Part shown: positions 1 to 12,622 of the stretch, piece by piece | Position numbering within the stretch: position 1 is the first letter of the stretch | How the letters are laid out: every line of letters begins with the position of its first letter | Source: Poronia punctata | Lineage: Eukaryota; Ascomycota; Sordariomycetes; Xylariales; Xylariaceae | NCBI GenBank assembly: GCA_022579005.1 | Contig: MU401466.1 | Coordinates: 62,001-126,000, forward strand | DNA: 64,000 nt | Direction: 5' to 3' | Made by a program: the position numbers and the translations under genes | The notes under the pieces: generated by a model | The model's database searches: none | What the model saw: the letters and a program-made list of their open reading frames with translations, nothing else | Told to the model about the DNA's origin: nothing

Positions 1-1889
1 ACCTAACCTAGATTAATGGGTATATAAGGTTCTACCTTATGCAAGCAGTGCGGTCATGGATAAGCCAGCCAGGGCCCAAGCTACCAGACCTGGGCTAAAA
101 GCGGCGTGGCTCATGTTTTCATTCCCCTTCTATTGTGTACGAGCACGAGTTTGTAGCTCACGACGGTAACATGAATAGGTACCCACTGCTATAACATCCC
201 TTTTACACTGCAACCTCAGATATACTCCTACCTAAGTAAATATACCCCTAAATCCAATCATGTTCATTGCCTTACGAGTAGGTAACCTAGGGATCGTCGT
301 CCCCTAGGGGCGCGAAACTAGATAAACTCAGGGTAACCCTGAACTCCCCTTGGCACATGGAAAACCACAAGCTTGACCGAAAATAAAACGCCAAGCGAAT
401 ACTGACCGTTTCATCCACACAATGAAAGAAACAAGAGAAGGTAAAAAAAAAGTTTAATAAAATTTACCCATCACGATGCTGCTCTCAAGCTAGGTTATGA
501 TATTACCGGACCTTTTTATCCCCATGATATTTACACGACGTCCCCAGGAATCAATCCAAAAGTTTTAAATAACCAATGCCCTGCCACATCACATCACATC
601 ACATCACGCGTTCCCAAACTCAAAAGCTGTGATTCCGGGTTAGGTAGGTACCTAAGGTAGGTACTTAAAGTAGGTAGGTAGGTTATAAAATGAGTAATCA
701 CGTGCAAGTTACTACGTCACTCTAGAGTCTACACTTAAAATAAACCAGAATAATTCATGCTACTCGTAACACGCTTCCCGAATAACCCTGCATGATATAT
801 ATTTACTGTACCCTGGCGTATATTCATTACCTAGGTACCTATGAAAATGTCTCATACTTGGAAACAACTACTGTTAAACCGGAGATAAAGGGGATGGAGG
901 GTGGAGGGTGGAGTGTGGGCCAGCCACTGTCTCGGGAGTATATACCTAACCTACCTGGTTGTAGAATGTAGGTAGGTAAGCAATACATATATACCAGATT
1001 ATCCGACCCTCCTCCTCCTCCTTCTCCATTTCGTTGAATAAAGAATAAAACAAATTACCTAACCTACGTCAAGTTACTCTTAGTCGGAAACCCAAGACAA
1101 TGACAATACCCCGGGGGCTTGTTCCAATTCTTATTCTATCATCATCACATTCATCCCCTCCGTGTTTAATCACCTCGTGCTACGTGCTACGGTTACCTGT
1201 CAGCTAGGGAATTCCGGACCAGGGATATCCTAACCCATAATTGAGCTCAGGACGTAGCAAATAGGTGGGAGAAACAAAGAGCCTGGGGAACAGTTACCTA
1301 ACCTAATCGGTAATGTGTCCAAGAGCATCGGAGTGATATTCCGAACCTCGATAGCGATGTGCGGTAATGGTAGTTATAGCCACCTAGGTAACACTGCGCT
1401 GAAGTGGTGATTTATTTCTAGACTAATACGAGTAAAAGATGATATGATGCCCTACTCGACATCATGTCCTTCACTAAATATTACCCTGAGCAGATATTCA
1501 AGGCACAAAACTAGCTTCTGGCAGTATCTTAAACTTCATTGACATTCAAATGCTCACGATGTACCTAGGTAGCATAATAGTTCCAAGCGATCAAACGTCT
1601 TTCCGAGTACTCTCGACGAGAATGACAGCCTATCTACACCACACCACAATATATATAGAATGGAGACAAGTCCAGCACTGGTATTCCAGTATTACGTTCG
1701 TGAGAAAGATTAGGCGTACACGTATGATAAGTCTAGTCGTCTTGCTGGGTTGAATCTCTCATATAAATTGGTATTGTCATATCTCATATCCACACATCGC
1801 CTTACTCGGTATAGAAATAACATAAAAAGGGAGTATATACAAATAACTTTTTTTGATATGTCTCATGGGGGATTTGTGATATGCTTAAC
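1..1889. other. Intergenic region, no gene seen
   Basis: No open frame here has recognisable protein content; the longest are under 75 codons. The stretch is AT-rich with many TAGGTACCTA / ACCTACCT words (around 640-690, 830-842, 955-980, 1385, 1562). A short pentamer array of ACATC units lies at about 585-606. It lies downstream of the SCAP-like gene on the minus strand. Confidence 0.6.
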
Positions 1890-4800
1890 CTAGCAGCATT
1901 TAATAGGGGCCGAGGCCCTGGCCCGGAGAGACGAAGGTCCCTTACGCCTTCGGCTGCTCACTGCGGGCACGCCAGTGCCGGGTTCTATGATAGACTCGGT
2001 CTCGAAGCGTTCCTGGCCAACTGTGATGACCTTGATGACGTTGCTGAGCCCGACGACTACGCTAGAGCTACCGACATTGGCCACGGGGCCTAAATGGGTC
2101 ACGAAAAGGTGACCGTCGTCTTCGGCGCTCGTACAGAGTGGTGCCGTCTCCCACGTGTCCTGCTTCCCTCCAAAATGCGAGAACATCCACACCTCCCAGT
2201 CTTCTTGGGTCTGTTGCGAGGAAGGGGGGGTATACTGGGTCTGGCGGCGGTTTCGAAGCCCACTCAACTGGGACAATGACGATGAAGAGGAGCTAGGAGA
2301 TTCTACAGTGTGCTTCTGCGGCGTCTTCTTCCTCACCCCCACCATTATCCCAGAGGGCAACGCCAGCCATACGCCGGGGTTCTTGATGACCCGTCGCGTT
2401 TCCTTCGCTCTGTGCCATGGGCAGCACGTCTTCCGCGAAGGTGTCTCTGGGTCGCAGAAGCACAGTGACTCGCCCTCGTTTTGCGGGCTGTACGTCTGGA
2501 CCACGAGATCACGGGTATATGTGTTGAGGTATGCTATAGTGAAGCTCCACAAGGCGACCGAACCGCACCTCATCCGCCGTGGTCTCGAATGGAACGCCTT
2601 GAGACTCTTTGGTTGTATCGGGTCGACCTTGAAGGTGTGTATGGTCTTCCGAGTTTGGGAATCTACCAGGTCGACGGTCTGTGACCGGATGATCAGGAAG
2701 AAGCTCAGCTCGGGCAGGGCTTGGATCGATATGAACTCGCGCTCTTTCATGAACTGGCGTCGCTGTAGGGGAATGGCGCTCGAGACCCAGTCATACCCAT
2801 CTTGGGTGATAAAATGCACATGCCCTTCTCGAGTGGACGTGATGATCTTGGGTGGGAATGCTTTTGACGTGTTAGTCGTCGTCACAGTGTCACGGGTAGT
2901 GATGCACATGCAGTACTTACCCTTTTCCGCCAGAGCGCCAACCGAGGTCACTACACTCTCTTCCGGTATAGCGTAGCTACTAAACTCACCGAGCTCTGGC
3001 CTTATCTCTGTCACGACGCCATCCCGTCTGACGAGAATAATAGGCGGGATATTGACACAGTCATCGTTGCCGAAAAGGAAAACCTCCGGTCTGTGTCGAT
3101 AAGTATCTACTTTGACCGAAGGTCCCCATCGGCGTTCGGCTAGATTCCATAGCAGTACGCGGTCCACAGTCAATATGGCAAGCCAGTGGAATTCATCCTC
3201 GATGCAGATGGCTAGGATGGGGAAGGTGATCTCGGTCGTTTTTGTGCCCGAACCCAACACATAACTAAAACCACCCTCTTTTACATTCCAGACTCTAATG
3301 ATCCGGTCGAGACCTACGGATACTAGATGGCCGTCGGAGGAGGCTGTCAGCAAGGCGACATCGAGGTAGTGGCCGCCATGTAGAGTTCTGACGGTGATAA
3401 GATCGTTGGGGGGTAAATCGGCATTCGTGGCTTCGGCAAACTCGTCCCACAACAGATAGTTCATCAGAAGACGCACAGCAGCCGTAACGACTAGAATCGT
3501 GACCAAGAAGGGCGTCATTTGATGTCGTATGAAGTCGTAAATCGCGGGCGAAAACAGTCGCTCGTGCGTAGAGAGCATTCGGTCAGAGCCCTTTAACACA
3601 AAGATGTACGGGTCGAAAACTCTAGCGGTATAACTGTGTGCGCTAGGCTTGATGACGTTGATGACCTCGCGCGCAGTCTCGTGGTCTTGTAGTCGGAGCC
3701 ACGAAGTCGGGCTCCTCGCTTGGTGTACATCGACAAGTAGCGATGATCGCGGCGTGACTGCCTCATGTCGTTTTGGGGAAAGCCGGACGAGCCTCCGAAG
3801 AATCCTGGCGACGCTTTCGTTTTCAAAAAAGTGCCACTGAGCAATAAGAACAAAGCCGATCATGACCACGGTACCAGCTATCCGTGTCGACATCGCGATC
3901 TTTCCCTGCAGCATGTTGTCAAACCATGCCTGGCGAGGCTGGTTTTCTTGCGTCGGTGGATAAGCCCGAATCGATGCTTTGGCCAAAGCGTCGCTGAGCT
4001 CTGTTCGCCGCACGTCGACACTAAGCACAGTCAGGAAGAATGTTGATAGGTAGAAGAAATCGAAGACTATCGCGATGGCGGCAAAGGTACAAAACGCTGA
4101 TACCCCTGAAGACACGACCCGCGAGAGGGCGTATAGAATGAGGAAATTCTGCGCAACGCTAGCCAACGCTATAGGTGCTGTTTCACCAAAGGCATGGCCA
4201 ATCCGGTTGCTCGTGCTATCTTCGGGAGGGGTAAGAATGACGGCATTGATGAGTCGAAGCATATTCTCCAGGCTCATGGAGAAGACGACAACTGGATAGC
4301 CGAGCCGTGGTATCCTGGAGAGGTCGATCTTAAGTATAGCACAGATGGTGAAACTCGATATGATGGCCAGTACAATTTGCGCCACAACGGTGACCATCAA
4401 CCCTACTTTGGATTTGACAGCACGTAGTTTAGACAAGGTGAACAGGAAGTATATGAACACGAGGAAATAGGCCGAGCCCAGTAACATGGCGTCAACCCTG
4501 GACATGAGACGGAACTGGAACTCGTATAGTTGGCTCGGCCTGTCTTCCTGAGGTGCTATGACTCTCCATTTATCCGACATGTTGCCGGCAAGGGTCTGCA
4601 CTCTCTCGTTCCAGAGACGTCCAACGAGAGAGTCACGGCGATGGAGAAGCGTGATGACCAAGGCATCTGCAGCAACTAGCCGACGGTCCTCAAATCGCTT
4701 CCCACTGAAGACAATGGAATGCCTCAGGGTGACGTTGACGGAAGTGGGCTGCGTCTTCTTCTCATTCACGGTCGCCAGTATATCTGGGTCTTGCTGAATA

Positions 4801-5431
4801 AGTTCCGAGGAGCAGGACCAGTACTGCAAAGGAGAATGGAAGAACCACGACTGATCCGTCAGGCCATTGCTGACATGTAACGAGTCCCTTTGCTTTACCG
4901 TGATCTGCCGGCTGGAATCGGCCGGGATATCAAGGCTGCCGTGTTCCTGGCGAGGACTGAAGTCGATGGTAGATCCCAGGAGTTCGTCCTGTAGCTCCAG
5001 GGCTCCCAGCAATATATCCTTATTGAGGGCCTGGAAATAACTCCCATGGACCCATATAGATCGCATAATAATATCGGGTTCCTTAGTCGTCTTATAGTCG
5101 ACAGGGTGAGCGTCTGTCCAGACATGGTGAGGAAGACTGGATGCGCCATTCGTAAAATCGGTGGTATATAAGAATGGGAAAGGGTATATAAGAACGGCCG
5201 CCACAGCCACAGATATCAACAAGGTGCTCAGTACATGGCTGGCGGCATATCTACCGTACCGAGCGAAGCCACTACGCAGTGGGTGATTCGGGTCTAAGAC
5301 GGGGGCTTCGGTAGTTCTTCACCCCGCCAAAAAAAAAAGAAAGGGTCAACGACTCGGCCTCGCGTAAAAGGGAAAGCAAAAAGGGGGGGAGGAACATACC
5401 CTCGGAACGGATAGAGGAGGTACCAGATCAT
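1890..5431 (-). CDS. scp1: SCAP-like sterol-sensing protein (SREBP cleavage-activating protein homologue)
   Basis: This protein escorts membrane-bound SREBP from ER to Golgi in response to sterol or oxygen in the Sre1/SrpA pathway. Two exons: 5431-5400 (32 nt, ATG) and 5316-1890, with an 83-nt intron (GT at 5399, AG at 5317). The joined product is 1152 aa and starts MIWYLLYPFR, the usual fungal SCAP start. Visible parts: an N-terminal hydrophobic segment (about 43-60); a lumenal loop; a sterol-sensing domain of five or so membrane helices from about 287 to 450, including the stretch AVKSKVGLMV and the motif SLENMLRL; a further membrane helix near 610; then a C-terminal WD40 region starting near 660 with the repeat SSDGHLVSVGLDRIIRVWNV. 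The C-terminus is basic (SRRRKG). Without the first exon the reading frame has no ATG near the conserved N-terminus, which decides the start. Family assignment is firm; the symbol follows S. pombe usage. Confidence 0.9.
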
Positions 5432-8400
5432 GCTTTCGATGTATTTACTTTGTCACTTGATAACAATATTATCATGGACAGGCGGGGAGAACGGGTAGCC
5501 GCGGGGTAGTGACGATATCCAGATAGAGGCAGACAGCCTTCGTATAGAGACTCGAATCGCGCATAGTGTGGATTCAGTCTATGTGAATGCAAGGCAAGTC
5601 GGCTACGGCGCATGAACTCGAAGGGTAAGACCGGCAATGGATGGCGAGCGACGATTGGACCATCCGGCGAACCATTCAAGTAGACATAGCGATGCTTCCA
5701 AGGCTCGTAAAGGTACAGTATGATAGGCAGGTAGGCGTTTAGATATGTACTGGAGAAGGCGAAGGGCGGCTGACGGAAATGTTGAAAGATATATCCCTGC
5801 GTGTTCTTGTTGTGTGGGAAATAAAAACCCAGGCACTGCCAAGTATAGTCGTAGGTACCAATAAGATACTATCGATTGAGGCAGATAACTGACAGGTAGG
5901 TATCGGCACACAAGCAATTGTATTCGCAGCGCTAAGGACTGTACACAAGCGAAGATCAGGTGGCGTATAGAAATCCCCGACCTACGTGACTTCTAGAGTT
6001 ATTAAAACGAAGTAGGACAGCAGACAGCACAGGAAGCGGTCCTGCAGGGGGAGGGAGCAAGCAAACACCACCAGGGCAATGTTTCAACAGCAGAAAATAC
6101 CCAGTCCCAGTTTACGGTTCCAAGTAGCCAACAAAGCGATCTATGCTGGGATATTGCTGGGGGTATAGCTGGGGATAGCTGGGCACTGGGATAGAGTGCG
6201 TGGGAACGCTAGACTAAAGCACCATGACACAATGAGGTATCTCAATTGAGGTTCGGGCTGAATAATAGTTGGGTCTAGAGCAACGCCAGCGTTACTCGGA
6301 ACGAAGAAGCTCTCGGACGTTGGGGTCGCGGGTGAGGGTGGAGCAGAAAGGGGATCGTGGCAGAAAGTGGGCAGGATGGATGGGAATGCGCAAAATATGA
6401 TTTGCGCTGTTGCTGATGGCCTCTGATGGATGGCAATGTGCTTCCCGGCGGCAGCGGCAACAGCGGCGGCAGCGGCAGCGGCAATACACTGACTTGATAG
6501 AAGATATGTAAGGTAGGTAGGTAAGATAGGGAACTATGTAGGTAGACGGCAGGCACCTAGGCACCTAAGTTACACGTACTTATGTCGAGAACTCGACAGA
6601 GCTTTGACAGTTGTAATGTGATTTGAAACACACACACACGGTACAGCAAGACAGTAGGTTGTTACGTAGGATTACGATCTATCCGCCAAGAACAGGAATG
6701 ATGTACGGTGGTAGAAACGACCAAGGCCCTCTAAGAAAATGCGCCGGTATTAAAATGCTACGGGGGGCCCTGCCTATGATGTCGACGGGGCAAGGGGGAG
6801 CAAGGAAGTGCAAGGGATGAGGGGATTGCACGATTTTAGTACGTGTAAAAAGGATCGGAATGGTAAAAAAAAGATGGATGGTGAACCCCAAAATGGGCAT
6901 CTAGGTGGACCTGAAAATTGAAATTCCCAGTCTCCTGCCCAGTGTCCTCTCTCTGTGAGTGATAATGCTATTCTTCCCAACACCCCCATTACAGCATACT
7001 TTACCCACCTAAAAGTTCAGGCCACACATACAATTTCACAATTTCCATCTGTCTCGGCCGGCCCCTTCCCGCCATGTCTTCCTTCTTCTGTGGGGCATCC
7101 TCAGCAAAGAAGATAATTGGTCCAGATTACTCAAGTGGTTGGTTTACACTAACCAGGTTAGTTTGTCATCGGCCAGCCAACTGGCTCCAAAAAGGTCTAG
7201 CACAGACACCTCAGCCAATGGTACTTGTCCAAGCCTGCCCAGATGCTTGGGATTCGCGTCCCCATCGGCCATACAGTCTTGTATACTGTCAACTATACTG
7301 TCTCGTGATAGGTTCCCCAATTCGTTTTAAGCGTTCAACGAGACCTCAACTCGAATCGAACATCAGGGGAGGCTGGTGGGCGATATATGTAACCACATGT
7401 TCGCAGTTGGTTTTGCTAGTTTTCCAAACTGCCTATCCTGTAGCTAAACGTACCTGGGTTATGTACATCGGCCTTCTGCTATCCGCACCCACCGAATAAG
7501 GACCGTCACCGAGTCAGGTAGAAGGAAGAATAGAGCCGACCCAAACCGTCGGTATCCTATCTTAGCGTTGTCTCGTCGAGTCCAGAAGGCATGATGCAGC
7601 AAGCAGTTGTACTCGTAGACCTTGCTGCTATTGTTTCATACACGGCCTGATATATGTGTATAGGTATTAGATGACGGTAGGGCAGTGTCGATATGCCTCT
7701 CGGGCTCGCGTCTTGAACAGTACGAGTATGCGATGTGCTCCAGCGCATGTATAGGTTTTGTGATCTCGTGGCAGAGCGCGAATCTCGAAGTGAATAGTCC
7801 CCATAGTGTGCCGAGGCATGTTTTGTAAATTATCGCGTCTCACGTCAGGAAAACATCAAGTCGTGCCGTCGGGCCCATCTTCTGATCAGACTACTTTAGT
7901 AGCACCGGCAGATCAAATCTTCGGCACACGATGCTTCGGGTCGACAATAGTCGCGTAATGCCACGTGTTAGTGTGCCGGTAGAAATATTGGGCGAAAAAG
8001 ATGGGAATACAGGCACCTAGGTAAACTACCCACTCCGTCAGCTCTAATGGATGAGGCGGGCAGCCCGATATTGTGTATACGAGTACGGGGTAGCTTGAAA
8101 CTTTTACTGTTGTCATACGAGTATTGGGTAGAAAAAACATTTGCACAATCAGAGGTCGGTCGTCATAATAAAAAGTATTTCTCATTTCCAAACATATGAC
8201 ATTCTCTCCTTTGTAGTTGGAAGGTGCACATTTTAGACTTTGGTTTAGCGTGTGCAGGTCGCATGACGCCCGCCGTTTTAAAATCTCCGACCGTTGTATC
8301 CCAAATCTTGTCCTTAACAGATTCGACGAAAAAAAGGACAGTTCAAATCGACATTTTCACTTACGATCCTATAAATGGCACCCCAGCGTTTCGGTTTGTT

Positions 8401-8905
8401 TTAAGCAATGACTCGCGGTTTACCTTCCTGACAAGAAAAATGAACTGCATGGCCGATCGCATTAGTAGATGCAACTTTTACAAATCGGCTGCATGCCCTT
8501 TTAGCTGTTATGGGGCTTGGTTCTTGAAAACCTCCGCCGCGGTGGAAGGTTTGGTCCGTCGTAGCCTGTAGGGTTCAAAACGTTAGTAATATCTTACCTA
8601 AGCTTCAGGAACAAATAATTAGGTAGTAGGTTTAAAGTTGACTACTGAAACAAGGTCTATGCGAGATGCAGACGGGCAGATCCGGCGCTGGGAACGTGAA
8701 AGTCCCGTCCCTCTCTCCCGCCTGTTGTCTCAATTAGCTAATAATTTCAAAATTTAAACTTTTTATCTAACGAAAAGAAGAGGAAAAAAAGTCTAATAGC
8801 CGTCTGACTCGGTCGCAAACCTGCCTTTCCACCTGGGAATTTGATGTACTAGCCTGCACGTGGTTTTTTTCTCTTACCAGGTTTATCTAGGCATGGGCAA
8901 AAAAG
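5432..8905. other. Intergenic region between SCAP-like and JMJD7-like genes
   Basis: About 3.5 kb between divergently transcribed genes. The open frames inside (for example 7074-7499 + and 5603-5917 -) have low-complexity or random-looking translations and no splice support. A GCNGCN-type trinucleotide tract lies near 6440-6485, and TAGGTACCTA-type words occur at about 6505-6570 and 8020. I see no tRNA or other RNA gene. Confidence 0.5.
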
Positions 8906-10149
8906 ATGATGGAAAATCACATGTTACCCGAGGACCCGATAGCGGAGCTCCTCACGACCTATAACGAGCTGAACTCGTCACGCATCGAGGAGCTGGACGA
9001 GGAACCGAGTCCGCTAGAGTTCATGCGCTATGTGTCGCGAAACACGCCCTTTGTCGTGCGGGGCGGCGCCCGTGACTGGGTAGCCACGCGAACGTGGGAC
9101 GCACCATATTTACGGTCCGCCTTGGCCGGACACAAGGTCAATGTCGCCGTGACACCTTTTGGGAACGCAGACGCGCCTACGGAAGACGGGGGAGGGCGCT
9201 TGGTGTTTGCGAAACCGCATGAGGAGGACCAGGATTTCGGTGACTTTCTAGAGTACGTGATACGACAAGAGCAGCAACAAGAAGGAGGTCCAGATCGCGA
9301 GCAAAATGTAGAAAAGGGGCGCGATGAGGTGCGGTATGCACAAACCCGTAAGTAAAGTAGAGTTTTTAAAAAGAGAGAAAACAGGGGAAACTCCGTACAT
9401 GTTAAAGAATATCGCTTTACCCTAATACAAATCTATAGAAAACGATAACCTGCGCCATGAATACATCACCCTTTTCTCCGAAGTAGAGAAAAGCATCCCG
9501 TTCGCACGGATCGCGCTGGAACGGGACCCCGACGCCATCAACCTCTGGATCGGCAACTCGCGGTCCGTGACGGCACTACACCGCGACAACTATGAGAATG
9601 TGTACGTGCAAATCGCAGGACGGAAGCACTTCGTCCTCCTACCCCCGCTCTTTCAACCTTGTGTGAACGAACAAGACCTCCAGCCAGCTACGTATATACG
9701 TAATCAGGAAGAAGGGGCATCAGAGGATGGTTTAACGCTGCGTATGGACGACGCCGTAGATGGGGAAGAAGTGCCAACTGTACCGTTCGCGACTTGGGAT
9801 CCCGACTCTCCTAATGTGCGTGCTACGGCTTATTCCCATCTCGCCGAACCAGTACGCGTATCTCTCGGACCTGGTGATATGTTATACCTTCCCGCTATGT
9901 GGTAAGTCTTTTCATCCCAGTGCTGTAGACAAACATACTAAGGATCGGCAGGTATCATAAAGTATCACAGTCGGGCTCGGACGAGGGCATATGTGTCGCC
10001 GTCAACTACTGGCAAGTGCTCATTACAACCTCTACAACGTGCGTCCGACCTCATAAATAACTCTGTACAGGTACGACATGGACTTTAGCGGACCATTATA
10101 TCCACTTTGTTCGTTTGTTCGTAATGTGAACTCCTCCAAGGGCCAATGA
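8906..10149 (+). CDS. JMJD7-like JmjC-domain lysyl hydroxylase
   Basis: Predicted Fe(II)/2-oxoglutarate oxygenase of the JMJD7 group; the human member hydroxylates lysine in DRG GTPases. Four exons: 8906-9347, 9439-9901, 9952-10011 and 10071-10149, giving 347 aa, close to the 316 aa of human JMJD7. Iron ligands are visible as H195-R-D197 (ALHRDNYENVY) and distal H304 (YHKVSQS). Other family landmarks are NDNLRHEY after the first junction, LPPLFQPCVNEQDL...PATY, GDMLYLPAMWYH and CVAVNYWYDMDF at the C-terminus. The third intron begins GC (GCAAGT at 10012) and ends AG at 10070; only this junction restores the NYW-YDMD motif. An ATG at 8893 is out of frame, and 8906/8909 are adjacent in-frame ATGs. 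The substrate in fungi is inferred only. Confidence 0.88.
10012..10070 (+). other. GC-AG intron of the JMJD7-like gene
   Basis: 59-nt intron whose donor is TG|GCAAGT and acceptor TACAG|G. No GT donor nearby restores the Tyr-Trp-Tyr-Asp motif of the family. The rest of the donor (AAGT) matches the strong consensus expected for functional GC donors. Confidence 0.75.
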
Positions 10150-10412
10150 TTCATCTCATCAGGGGCATGCATCTGTAAGTGGTATTTTTATTCCGACTGC
10201 TATTTAACATCATTCAAGTTTCGTCTCCTCAGTCCCAGCCGAGGCCTTAAAAAAGAAAACCATGTCCTAGCCCTTACGTTCATGTATCGCGCGCTCCCTT
10301 GTAAAACTATATAACTACGCCAGACACCGAGGCTTGCAAAAACTCACCAAAAGAAAAAGCCCATGATTTCCCAGCCCTATTGTTGACTTATTCAACTCTT
10401 AGGGGACAGTTT

Positions 10413-12622
10413 TCAGTCACCATTCCTGACCCCAAACGCCCGTGGCTGACTTTCATCCAAGAACCGGTTCTTATCGTCGCCAATCTTGCGTCTGAACATC
10501 GACAGGTCATTGAGAAGTTCCTGCATGTAATCCTGCGTATCGTTCGCCTTCTCCTCGTAGATATGAGGCTCGTATCCATCTTCATCGCCCTCGTCGTCAT
10601 AATAGGCCTCGTCGACCAGACTCTGCCGCTTGCTCTCCCGGTCCTCTCCATCCAACTCGTCGTCTTCGGGCCCGCCGTCGGATTTCACGACGACTTCGGG
10701 GATTGGATTCTTGAGACTATCGAGCGCAAGCTTGAGATGAAGACGCAGAGCCTCGTTTTCCGTCTGTAGACTGCGAATCTTGCCTTCGGCTACCAGACTG
10801 CGCTCTTCCATCATGCGTTGCATGGCGACAACGCGGTTCTGGTACTCCTCGAGCCGCTCTTCGCTTTCGCGCGCATTCTTCTCCTTCTGTCTCGAGTCCG
10901 ACACGGAGAGTTGCAGTAGACGGATCTCTTCGGCCATGGCGGCGATTTGTGCGTCCCTCTCAGCCGTGCTGATCTGGTCCTGGTTCACCACGGCGCGTGT
11001 GCGGATCCTCTTGGCCTGGTCCGCGTAGCGTAGGGTAGATAGTGTCTCCTCGTAGTCCGAGGGCGCAATGCATGCGATCATGGCCGTCTTGCTGTTCCCG
11101 CCGAGCGAGTCCTTCAGAAGCCAGGTCAAGATGGAGTCTCGGTAGGGCACGACGTCCCTGGTCCGTTTACCGGGTGCCCGGTTCGCTTTCGGATCTGCCA
11201 GCGCGGCGATAACCCGCCCGAGTGTCGTCAATGACTTGTTGATGTTGCTACCCTCGCGTAAACGTGCGCCGGTTGCCTCTGTGGATTTGGCCCGCTCACT
11301 TCCCGCGAGATCGACCAGGCGGATACGGGAGCTCCTCTCCGTCGTCTCGTCCGTCTCCATGTCGTGGTGGATCTGCTTCAACATGATGGTGAATACGGCA
11401 TGGCTTCGACTGCTGGTGTCGTTCATCTTGGTGCTTGCTGTAGTGCGGCTCGCATCTCCCGCCTTCATGTATCTCAGAATTTCCCTGAAGTTCCTCACCG
11501 GCACCTCGGTCAAATCCTTCACGTACGGCCCTTCAACCGGCGACTCTCTAATCTTGAGATAATATGGCGGCTGGTTCGGTACAAGGGGCACGAGGAGATC
11601 GCGGACATGTTCGTTGTAGACTTCGAAGTAGGACACTCGGACGTGATAGGAGATGTTGGGCGTCTCGTTCTGCGCGGCTTCGATGCGTTGGAAGAGATCC
11701 TCACAAGTACGAGGGATCAGACCGGGTTGGTCCGGCGTCCCCATCATGGTGTACGATTTGCCCGAGCCAGTCTGTCCATAGGCAAAGATACATGTGTGGT
11801 AACCCTCGAAGTTATGATCCAAGAAATCTTCTCCCAAACTGTTGTAGACATCCTCCTGATGTGCGTAATGGCTATCTCGCTTATCGTGGCTCCAGAAAGA
11901 GTTGTCAAAGGTGAACGACTTCTCTTCGATAACCTTACGAGTCTTTGCCCTACTATTCGCAGGATCGGTGTCGTTGGGGACGTGCAAGGTGGTCATCTGG
12001 GTTACTGGGTCCATGCTAATGAGGCATTCCGCACCACGTTCGAGCTCTGGTTTGGTTTGCTTGTCAGTTAGTATTTAGTCGGAAGGGAGCCCGAGTCAGT
12101 CAACGACACTCTAGCGTCATTGACGGGACAAAGAGAGAAAGAGGACGAAAGAATAGGTAACATCGACGTCATGTGCAGACTCCGCGAATGAATAAATAAA
12201 TAAATAAATATAAAAAACGCACCTCTGGGTAAAAAAGCCCTGACTCTCACAACAACTCTCACATTCCCACCTCCATCCATCCTCATCATCATCATATGGG
12301 GCGGGAGAGTGCCATCGCGAGAGCGTAGAGAAGGAGTCGAGGCCGAAGACCGAATGGCGCTAGGAGAGGCTTTCATTCTCTCGTTGTCACTGATGCCGTC
12401 TTCAATAGGCGTTGTTGTTGTCGTTGTTGTCCGTGTCGAATTTTGCCTCGGTAGTGTTGGTAAGAACTGTCGTGGCAACGGAAGCATTCCAGTGACCGTG
12501 TCGCAGAAATCAGTAATTGCGTCGCGGTAACGCTGCCTCTGGAGAGTATCTGAAGTGCCGTACATCCTGGACGGGGCCCGTGTGAGGTGGATCTCATTTG
12601 TGTACTTTACTCGACTGGGCAT
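10413..12622 (-). CDS. Short kinesin-3 (UncB/KIF1-type) motor protein
   Basis: Plus-end-directed microtubule motor. Two exons: 12622-12223 and 12046-10413, with a 176-nt intron (GTGCGT...CCAG). The junction restores VRVRAFLPR-ELERGAECLISM, the first strand of the motor domain. The product is 677 aa if translation starts at 12622, but residues 1-115 are low-complexity and an internal Met (for example M83) could be the true start. The motor spans about 118-480: P-loop GQTGSGKS (224-231), switch I NDTSSRSH, switch II DLAGSER. It continues with a neck, a predicted coiled coil (MAEEIRLLQL... to LKLALDSL) and an acidic tail with YMQELLNDLSMFRRKIGDD. No FHA or PH domain is visible, unlike full-length Unc-104/UncA. 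It is tail-to-tail with the JMJD7-like gene, 263 nt away. Confidence 0.88.

Noticed and set aside
2155..2976. 273-codon open frame on the plus strand
   Set aside because: It lies opposite the WD40 part of the SCAP-like gene and has no family resemblance; it is an antisense shadow.
7074..7499. 141-codon open frame starting MSSFFCGASS
   Set aside because: Composition is random, Trp- and Cys-rich, with no motif and no splice partners.
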